This document shows positions 13,301-19,472 of a stretch of 19,472 nucleotides of DNA, piece after piece. The notes beneath the pieces are model-generated. The model did not search any database and was not told where the DNA came from. It saw only the letters and a program-made list of their open reading frames with translations. Positions within the stretch are counted from its first letter, which is position 1; each line of letters begins with the position of its first letter. The translations under genes were made by a program, and so were the position numbers. Source of the stretch: Flemingiibacterium sp045634345 (GTDB taxonomy: Bacteria > Bacillota > Clostridia > Oscillospirales > CAG-272); assembly GCA_045634345.1 (NCBI GenBank), contig JAZRAB010000184.1, positions 1-19,472 on the forward strand. Direction: 5' to 3'.

Positions 13301-14467
13301 ATGTCAGGACTTAATCAAACACCGTCCGGCGAAAGAATCCATATCGGCATTTTCGGACGTAGAAATGCCGGAAAGTCTGCGCTTATCAATGCGCTGACCG
13401 GACAGAACCTTGCTATAGTATCCGACGTAGCAGGAACTACAACAGATCCCGTGTCAAAGGCGATGGAACTGCTTCCGCTCGGTCCGGTTATGATAACCGA
13501 TACACCGGGACTTGACGATGTGGGGGAGCTTGGCGGGATGCGAGTTGAGAAAACGCGCCAGGTGCTTGCAAAGACGGATATTGCGATCATAGTAGTCGAT
13601 GCTTCATGCGGAGTAAGCGAATACGAAACCGCGTTGATTAAAGACGTCACCTCGCGCGGTATTCCACATATTACTGTATACAATAAGTGCGATATTGCAA
13701 AGCCCGATGATGGCGGTGCAATATGCGTCAGTGCCGCAACGGGTGATGGAATACTTGAATTAAAGAAAAAGTTGACGGAATTTGCGGCGAAGGAGCCTGA
13801 AACACGTCTTATTGGAGATCTTGTAGAGCGCGGAGATATTGTTATTCTTGTTACTCCAATCGACGCATCAGCACCGAAGGGAAGACTCATACTCCCCCAA
13901 CAGCAGGTGATACGAGACTTGCTTGAAGCCGGGGCGATGCCGATAGTATGCCGCGAGAGCGAGCTTGAAGCCGCGCTTGCAAGCGTTAATGCACGAATGG
14001 TCGTCACCGACTCGCAGGTGTTTGGCATGGTTTCCAAAATTGTCCCGAGCACATTGCCGCTTACATCCTTTTCTATGCTCATGGCGCGGTATAAGGGCAA
14101 TTTCGCGCAGGCTGTAAAAGGCGCCGGCGCGCTCGACACAATAAAATCAGGCGATAAGATTTTAATATCAGAAGGGTGTACCCACCACCGTCAGTGTGAA
14201 GATATAGGAACTGTAAAGCTGCCTATGTGGATACGAAAGCATACGGGCGCAGATCCGGAGTTCGTTTTCACATCCGGCACGGAATTTCCAAGCGATTTAT
14301 CGGAGTTCAGGCTTGCTATACACTGCGGAGGCTGTACGCTTAATCCGCGTGAGCTGAAGTACCGTTTTACTCTTGCCGAGAGTGTGGGACTGCCTATAAC
14401 TAACTATGGTGTGGCAATCGCTCACATGCATGGAATACTTGAACGTGCCGCAAAGCCGTTGTTGTAA
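13301..14467 (+). CDS. hydF: [FeFe]-hydrogenase maturation GTPase HydF
   Basis: HydF is the scaffold GTPase on which the 2Fe subcluster is assembled and from which it is passed to apo-hydrogenase. The 388-residue protein has an N-terminal G domain with GRRNAGKS (19-26), DTPG (67-70) and NKCD (128-131), a middle dimerisation domain, and a C-terminal cluster domain with CTH (293-295) and HCGGC (341-345), the family's CxH...HCxxC pattern. AAAGGAG overlaps the hydG stop, 5 to 6 bases before this start. The frame is open upstream into hydG to 13196, but those residues are only overlap. No hydA gene follows. Confidence 0.95.
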   Translation: MSGLNQTPSGERIHIGIFGRRNAGKSALINALTGQNLAIVSDVAGTTTDPVSKAMELLPLGPVMITDTPGLDDVGELGGMRVEKTRQVLAKTDIAIIVVDASCGVSEYETALIKDVTSRGIPHITVYNKCDIAKPDDGGAICVSAATGDGILELKKKLTEFAAKEPETRLIGDLVERGDIVILVTPIDASAPKGRLILPQQQVIRDLLEAGAMPIVCRESELEAALASVNARMVVTDSQVFGMVSKIVPSTLPLTSFSMLMARYKGNFAQAVKGAGALDTIKSGDKILISEGCTHHRQCEDIGTVKLPMWIRKHTGADPEFVFTSGTEFPSDLSEFRLAIHCGGCTLNPRELKYRFTLAESVGLPITNYGVAIAHMHGILERAAKPLL

Positions 14468-14504
14468 TCTGACGTAATATATTAAATTTTGAGGAGGTGA
14501 AAAT

Positions 14505-15353
14505 ATGCGTTTCTGCGATTACCATCCGCTCGTGAATATTGCATGGTTTATTATCGTCGGTGCGGTTACGATGCTATATATGAATCCGCTTACAACGATA
14601 ATAACACTCGCCACGGCATGCATTATGCTCAGGCGCCTTGGCGGATCACGATTCGGTCCGGCGCTTGTACCTATGATGCTTGCGGCTCTGATTTTGAATC
14701 CGCTTTTTTCGCATGAGGGCGCAACGATTCTCGCATATTTTCCCTCGGGCAATCCGCTTACTCTTGAAAGTATAATATACGGCATTGCTGCTGCGTTGAT
14801 GCTCGGTACTGCATTGATGCTTTGTCTTGTTTTTTCTCGTGTCGTTACAACAGATAAGCTTCATTATTTCATCGGACGTGCGCTTCCGTCCCTTGCGCTT
14901 ACTCTTTCGATGATACTTCGCTTCGTTCCGCGATTTGTTAATCACTTGAAGGAAGCATACAATGCACGTATCGGTATGCATGGGATACCGAAAAAAAAGA
15001 GAGACAAAGTAAAGCATGCCGCCAAAGTTGTTTCAGGGACACTTACTTGGGCGCTCGAAAATTCTCTCAACACCGCTGACTCAATGAAAAGCCGAGGGTG
15101 GGGACTTCCTCATCAGGCAAGCTTTACACCTTACCGCCTTGCAGAGCGCGATAAGGATGCGCTTGCGGCGATAATTCTCATGGCGGCGTACTTTTTATCA
15201 GGCATTGCCTACGGTGCGCTCGAATTTAGGTTTTATCCTACAGTTAAAATTGCAGACGTGACGCCGTTCGGAGTCACTTGTATCATTGCTTATGCGCTTT
15301 TATGCGCGTATCCACTTATTATGGAGGTACGATATGGATCTGTTAAAAATTGA
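14505..15353 (+). CDS. ECF transporter transmembrane (T) component
   Basis: This 282-residue, strongly hydrophobic protein has several membrane segments (roughly 10-50, 53-67, 87-115, 125-142, 217-236 and 250-274). It contains a cytoplasmic stretch with SMKSRGWG near 193-200, matching the Ala-Arg-Gly type coupling motif of EcfT proteins that contacts the ATPases. AGGAGGTGA lies just before the start, a near-perfect ribosome site. It begins 37 bases after hydF with no hairpin between, so it probably shares the hyd transcript. Its last 20 bases overlap the next gene, which codes for the ATPases and a likely substrate-binding membrane domain. Confidence 0.87.
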   Translation: MRFCDYHPLVNIAWFIIVGAVTMLYMNPLTTIITLATACIMLRRLGGSRFGPALVPMMLAALILNPLFSHEGATILAYFPSGNPLTLESIIYGIAAALMLGTALMLCLVFSRVVTTDKLHYFIGRALPSLALTLSMILRFVPRFVNHLKEAYNARIGMHGIPKKKRDKVKHAAKVVSGTLTWALENSLNTADSMKSRGWGLPHQASFTPYRLAERDKDALAAIILMAAYFLSGIAYGALEFRFYPTVKIADVTPFGVTCIIAYALLCAYPLIMEVRYGSVKN

Positions 15354-17673
15354 AAACCTCCGCTTTACATATCCATCGCGTAGTACACCTGCGCTTGACG
15401 GAGTCACTCTTAATATAAAAAAAGGCGAGTTTATCACGGTATGCGGTGCCAGCGGATGCGGAAAGTCCACGCTTCTTAGTCATATCAAGCCCTCTCTTAC
15501 GCCGCACGGATACACAAGCGGCACCATAACACTTGACGGCAGAAGTATAAAAGATTTAACACAGCGTGAGGAAGCCGCAAGGATTGGATTTGTGATGCAG
15601 TCTCCTGAGGATCAGCTTGTTACTGATAAGGTCTGGCACGAGCTTGCATTCGGACTTGAGAGACTCGGACTGTCAAGCGCAGATATTCGCGCAAGAGTTG
15701 CCGAGACTGCAGAGTATTTTGGAATTGCGGACAAATTTGATTCTAATGTTTCCGTGCTTTCGGGCGGAGAGAAACAACTTGTAAACTTGGCGTCAGTGAT
15801 GGCGATGCGCCCCGAAATACTGATACTTGATGAGCCGACCTCACAGCTTGATCCGATTGCCGCATCCGAGTATCTCGCTTCAGTCAGCCGATTGAACCGC
15901 GAGCTTGGAATAACCGTGATACTTGCAGAGCACCGTTTGGAGGATGCATTTGCAATTTCTGACCGTGTTATTGTAATGGACCGAGGACGAATAGTCGCAG
16001 ATTCCTCGCCACGCAAGCTTGGCGCTGCAATGCCGCGTGAGCTGTATGATTATATGCCCACAGCGGCGTGTGTTCACGCGGCATTACAGGGGGATGGAGA
16101 TACGCCGATTACAGTGCGTGATGGACGTGAGTTCATATCGGAATATATTAAAACTCACACCCCGATACCGTCTGAAGCATCTCCCGATAATTATGGAGAA
16201 GTACTGTTATCTGCGCGTGAGCTTTATTATAGGTACGAACCGAATTTGCGTGATGTGATATCTGCGTTTTCTCTCGAAGCCAGAGCAGGAGAGCTTTTAT
16301 GCATACTTGGCGGTAACGGAAGCGGAAAAAGTACGGCACTTTCACTGCTTGCAGGTATATATGAGCCACAGTCCGGCGAGATTTTAAGGCATGGTAAATG
16401 TGCGTTTCTGCCGCAGGATCCGACAACGCTATTCACATCTTCAACTGTTCGGGAGGAGCTTTGCGAGATTTCGCAGGATTTTTATAAAATTGCCGAGCTG
16501 TGTGAGATAGAAGAGCTCCTCGATTTTCACCCGTTTGATCTTTCAGGAGGGGAGCGTCAAAGAACAGCGCTTGCTAAGATATTGCTTTGCGATCCCGATA
16601 TAATACTTGTGGACGAGCCCACCAAGGGCATGGACCCCACCTTTAAGCGCACTCTTGGAAAGATATTCAGAACGCTTCTTGATGATGACAAAGCTATAAT
16701 AATGGTCAGCCATGATGCCGAGTTCTGCGCGGAGATTGCTGATCGATGCGTGCTGTTTTTTGACGGTGCTATTGTCTCCGAATCTCCGCCGCGTGAATTT
16801 TTTGGTGCTATGGAGTACTACACCACATCGGCTTCGCGCATGACACGCGGATTTCTTTCGGCTGTCACGGCGGATGAGGTGATCTTACAGCTTGGTGGGG
16901 AATTGCCGAAACCCAGAACCATTCCAAAAGAGAAAAAATCACCTGCGACTTTACAGGAAAACACTCCGTCACCACTTCAAAAAAAGCGTATAACACCATT
17001 TTCGGTTATTGCCGCTGTTTTGATGCTCCTATTGATTCCGTTGACTGTATGGGCGGGTAGCCGTTTTTTCGGTGATCGGCGATACTATATAACCTCACTT
17101 CTTGTGGTGCTTGAAACCCTAACAGTTTTTCTTCTCATGTTTGAGGGAAAACGTCCGCGCGCACGCGAGATTGCGGTAATTGCCTCGCTGTGCGCGATTG
17201 GTGTGGCAGGAAGGGCGGTTTTCTTCATGGTGCCCGAGTGTAAGCCGGTCGTGGCGATAACTATAATCGCAGGAGCGGCTCTTGGCGGCGGCAGAGGATT
17301 TACTGTCGGAGCGCTTACTATGCTTGCGTCGAATCTTATTTTCGGGCAAGGCCCTTGGACGCCGTGGCAGATGCTTGCGATGGGACTTGTCGGACTTTTA
17401 GCCGGCTGTGTATTCACTTTTGTGAAACCTTCTCGGATCAAGCTATGCATATTCGGAATATTCGCGGCAATCATCATTTACGGTGGAATAATGAATCTTG
17501 CGTCTATGCTTCTGTGGACAGACTCGCCAACGCTTGAACTTGTTATAACATATTTGATAAGCGGATTTCCGATAGATCTTGTGCGTGCAGCGGCGACTGC
17601 TGTGTTTTTAGCAGTAGTCGGAATGCCTATGGCGGAGAAGCTTGCTCGTGTGCGAATAAAATACGGAATATAG
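15334..17673 (+). CDS. ECF transporter fusion: two ATPase domains plus S component
   Basis: A 779-residue three-part protein. ATPase 1 (1-240): Walker A GASGCGKST (38-46), Gln89, LSGGE (142-146), DEPT (166-169), His200. ATPase 2 (288-500): Walker A GGNGSGKST (326-334), Gln361, LSGGERQR (403-410), DEPT (427-430), His460. After a charged linker (about 520-552) comes a membrane domain with about six segments (553-775) and GQGPWTPWQM (671-680), resembling S components of the ECF family, including the type predicted for cobalamin (CbrT). The substrate is not established. Start 15334 follows GGAGG by 6 bases. Duplicate ATPases on one chain are common in group II ECF systems; an added S domain is unusual. 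There is no frameshift at the junction, so the fusion looks genuine. Confidence 0.85.
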   Translation: MDLLKIENLRFTYPSRSTPALDGVTLNIKKGEFITVCGASGCGKSTLLSHIKPSLTPHGYTSGTITLDGRSIKDLTQREEAARIGFVMQSPEDQLVTDKVWHELAFGLERLGLSSADIRARVAETAEYFGIADKFDSNVSVLSGGEKQLVNLASVMAMRPEILILDEPTSQLDPIAASEYLASVSRLNRELGITVILAEHRLEDAFAISDRVIVMDRGRIVADSSPRKLGAAMPRELYDYMPTAACVHAALQGDGDTPITVRDGREFISEYIKTHTPIPSEASPDNYGEVLLSARELYYRYEPNLRDVISAFSLEARAGELLCILGGNGSGKSTALSLLAGIYEPQSGEILRHGKCAFLPQDPTTLFTSSTVREELCEISQDFYKIAELCEIEELLDFHPFDLSGGERQRTALAKILLCDPDIILVDEPTKGMDPTFKRTLGKIFRTLLDDDKAIIMVSHDAEFCAEIADRCVLFFDGAIVSESPPREFFGAMEYYTTSASRMTRGFLSAVTADEVILQLGGELPKPRTIPKEKKSPATLQENTPSPLQKKRITPFSVIAAVLMLLLIPLTVWAGSRFFGDRRYYITSLLVVLETLTVFLLMFEGKRPRAREIAVIASLCAIGVAGRAVFFMVPECKPVVAITIIAGAALGGGRGFTVGALTMLASNLIFGQGPWTPWQMLAMGLVGLLAGCVFTFVKPSRIKLCIFGIFAAIIIYGGIMNLASMLLWTDSPTLELVITYLISGFPIDLVRAAATAVFLAVVGMPMAEKLARVRIKYGI

Positions 17674-17678
17674 AAAAA

Positions 17679-17722
17679 CTCCCGAGGATGAAATATACAT
17701 CCTCGGGAGCAATTTGTTTTTT
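17679..17722. terminator. Bidirectional terminator between ECF genes and alaS
   Basis: CTCCCGAGGATG (17679-17690) and CATCCTCGGGAG (17698-17709) form a perfect 12-bp stem with a 7-base loop. On the plus strand TTTGTTTTTT follows (to 17722); on the minus strand TTTTT follows the stem at 17678-17674. It therefore can stop both the ECF transcript and the convergent alaS transcript. Confidence 0.93.
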
Positions 17723-17726
17723 AAAC

Positions 17727-19472
17727 TTATTTCAGCATGCCTTCAACGATGCCGGGAACAGCCGCGACTGCGTCTGCAAGCTTTGATGCATCGGTAGCAC
17801 CTGCCATTGCATTGTCAGGACGTCCGCCGCCCTTACCACCTGCAATAGCCGCCGCTGCGCCAACAATCTTGCCAGCCATAGCGCCTGCCGCAACAGCCGC
17901 CTTTCCGCATCCGCAGACGAGGTTGAGCTTGCCGTCAACATTGGTTGTAAGAAGAACTACAATCGAATCGTCCTTCGCCTTGAGGTCGTCGATAACCTGA
18001 CGTGCCGCATCGGGAGCCATACCATCTGTGGATGCAGCAACCACGGTAACACTTCCGACTTTTACAGCCCCGCTCATTATATCAGCGGTCTTGGAAGCGG
18101 CAATCTTATTGTTGAGTGCTTCAATCTCATGCTTTGCAGCCTTCAATTCTTCCGAAATCTGTGCTGCACGCTTTACGATTTCAGCAGGATTGGTCTTGAG
18201 TTCATGTGCTGTATCGTTGATAGCGGATTCCTGCTCCTTGATGAAAGCAAGAACTCCGAGACCCGTAATAGCCTCGACACGGCGGACACCTGCCGCAACA
18301 GAGGATTCAGAAACGATCTTGAAAAGTCCGACCTTTGCCGTATTATCGAGATGAGTACCGCCGCAAAGCTCGGTAGAGAAGGTGCCCATCTTAACCATAC
18401 GAACAACATCACCGTACTTTTCGCCAAAGAGCGCCATTGCACCCTCTTTGCGAGCGGTATCAATATCGGTTTCCTTGGTGATGATATTTTCGCCAAGGAG
18501 TATATGAGCGTTTACAAGTCCTTCAACCTTTGATATTTCCTCGGGGGTGAGGGCCGCAAAATGAGTGAAGTCAAAGCGGCAACGCGAAGCATCAACATAT
18601 GAGCCTGCCTGCTCAACGTGCGAACCGAGCACTTGACGGAGTGCCGCCTGAAGAAGATGAGCCGCAGAGTGATTGCGCATTATAGCGGCGCGGCGAATGC
18701 CGTCAACTTCAGCGCGGACGAGATCGCCCACCTTAACATCGCCGTTGACAATAGTGCAGAGGTGGATATAAACGCCGTCCGACTTCTTGGTATCGGTAAC
18801 GGAAATCATTGTATCCTGGTCATAGATAGTACCGCTGTCACCGACCTGACCGCCGCCCTCACCGTAGAACGGAGTCTTATCAAGGATAAGCGTGAAATCT
18901 CCTTCGGTAACGCGGTCAACCGGTGCATCGTCAACGATAATTGCGAGCACCTTGGCGCCGTCTGTAACAGTTTCGGTATATCCGGTAAATTCGGTCTTTG
19001 CCATTTCGGCAATGAGAGTCTTACTCGTATCGCTCCAACCGCTGATGTTGGCACGTGCGCTTCTTGCACGAGTTTTCTGTGCGTTCATAAGTTCTGCAAA
19101 GGTATCTTCGTCGATCTTGAGATTCTGTTCAGCCGCAATCTCACGGGTGAGATCGATCGGGAATCCGAATGTGTCGTAGAGCTTGAAGACCTCATCTCCG
19201 GAGATGGTGTCAACGCCATCGGTAAGAGCACGGCGTATGAGGTTTGAGAGTATGGAGAGACCTGCGTCGATAGTTGCATCGAAGCGTTCTTCCTCCATGG
19301 AAATAACCTTTAAAATGTAATCGTGCTTTTCGATGAGTTCGGGATAGCCGTCCTTGTTCTGGTCAATAACTACCTCGCAAAGCTCGGTGAGGAACGGACG
19401 GTTTATGCCGAGAAGCTTGCCGTGGCGTGCCGCGCGGCGGAGGATGCGGCGAAGAACGTAGCCGCGGCCTTC
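17727..19472 (-). CDS. alaS: Alanyl-tRNA synthetase, 3' part (5' end outside window)
   Basis: AlaRS charges tRNA-Ala and edits mischarged Ser and Gly. The frame stays open from the stop at 17727 to the window edge, giving 581 residues; about 295 N-terminal residues (the class II core) must lie beyond. The visible part begins EGRGYVLRRILRRAARHG, the conserved end of the core and start of the tRNA-binding region. It continues with the editing domain motifs NHSAAH and CGGTH, a coiled-coil segment and the C-terminal DHHA1-type domain with GGKGGGRPDNAMAGA. A methionine at 19298 is internal and should not be taken as the start. It is convergent with the ECF genes and ends 5 bases from their shared terminator. 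Confidence 0.96.
   Translation of the reverse strand, partial: EGRGYVLRRILRRAARHGKLLGINRPFLTELCEVVIDQNKDGYPELIEKHDYILKVISMEEERFDATIDAGLSILSNLIRRALTDGVDTISGDEVFKLYDTFGFPIDLTREIAAEQNLKIDEDTFAELMNAQKTRARSARANISGWSDTSKTLIAEMAKTEFTGYTETVTDGAKVLAIIVDDAPVDRVTEGDFTLILDKTPFYGEGGGQVGDSGTIYDQDTMISVTDTKKSDGVYIHLCTIVNGDVKVGDLVRAEVDGIRRAAIMRNHSAAHLLQAALRQVLGSHVEQAGSYVDASRCRFDFTHFAALTPEEISKVEGLVNAHILLGENIITKETDIDTARKEGAMALFGEKYGDVVRMVKMGTFSTELCGGTHLDNTAKVGLFKIVSESSVAAGVRRVEAITGLGVLAFIKEQESAINDTAHELKTNPAEIVKRAAQISEELKAAKHEIEALNNKIAASKTADIMSGAVKVGSVTVVAASTDGMAPDAARQVIDDLKAKDDSIVVLLTTNVDGKLNLVCGCGKAAVAAGAMAGKIVGAAAAIAGGKGGGRPDNAMAGATDASKLADAVAAVPGIVEGMLK

Noticed and set aside
13315..14139. 274-codon open frame on the minus strand opposite hydF
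   Set aside because: It is a low-complexity Ser/Ala-rich shadow of hydF, without family features.
18618..19247. 209-codon open frame on the plus strand opposite alaS
   Set aside because: The alaS editing domain is intact on the other strand; the plus-strand frame has no motif or ribosome site.
19125..19298. Methionine at 19298 as the start of alaS
   Set aside because: The frame continues upstream to the window edge with conserved AlaRS sequence (EGRGYVLRRILRRAARHG), so the gene is cut by the window.

Overview
The window looks like a chromosomal segment of an anaerobic Firmicute of class Clostridia, probably near the Oscillospiraceae/Ruminococcaceae. The reasons are a PdaA-type deacetylase, an arginine operon of Clostridia type with ArgJ, an [FeFe]-hydrogenase maturation set, group II ECF transporter parts, AAAGGA/GGAGG ribosome binding sites and TATAAT promoters with 17-bp spacers. 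Placement below class is inference. No plasmid, phage, transposase or CRISPR signal was seen.

Layout. (1) 20-796, minus strand: a secreted or lipid-anchored PdaA-like polysaccharide deacetylase. (2) 797-1144: a divergent regulatory region with two plus-strand promoters and a dense set of ArgR-like half sites. (3) 1145-10294, plus strand: an arginine biosynthesis operon argG-argH-argC-(SDR oxidoreductase)-argJ-argB-argD-argF, closed by a strong hairpin at 10299-10335. The argG/argH, argH/argC and argD/argF gaps are rich in hairpins; two hold diverged copies of one palindromic repeat in opposite orientation. (4) 10336-10545: a new promoter and a structured leader that can fold either into a multi-stem RNA or into an intrinsic terminator. 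(5) 10546-14467: a TM1266-like regulator, hydE, hydG and hydF. (6) 14505-17673: an ECF transporter T protein and a fused ATPase-ATPase-S protein, with no terminator separating them from hydF. (7) 17679-17722: a bidirectional terminator. (8) 17727-19472, minus strand: alaS, with its 5' end outside the window.

How the genes work together. ArgJ, ArgB, ArgC and ArgD take glutamate through acetylated intermediates to ornithine; ArgF, ArgG and ArgH convert ornithine to arginine. ArgB carries the C-terminal signature of arginine-inhibited kinases, and the ArgR-like sites before argG imply repression by arginine. HydE, HydG and HydF build the 2Fe subcluster of the [FeFe]-hydrogenase H cluster; the hydrogenase HydA itself is not in the window. 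The ECF genes would form an importer of unknown substrate.

Most of the window is well-known metabolism. The best candidates for something undescribed are the switch-like leader before the hydrogenase maturation genes (10425-10530), the Shine-Dalgarno/hairpin/start layout shared by argH and argC, the repeat pair in the arg operon, and the three-domain ECF fusion.
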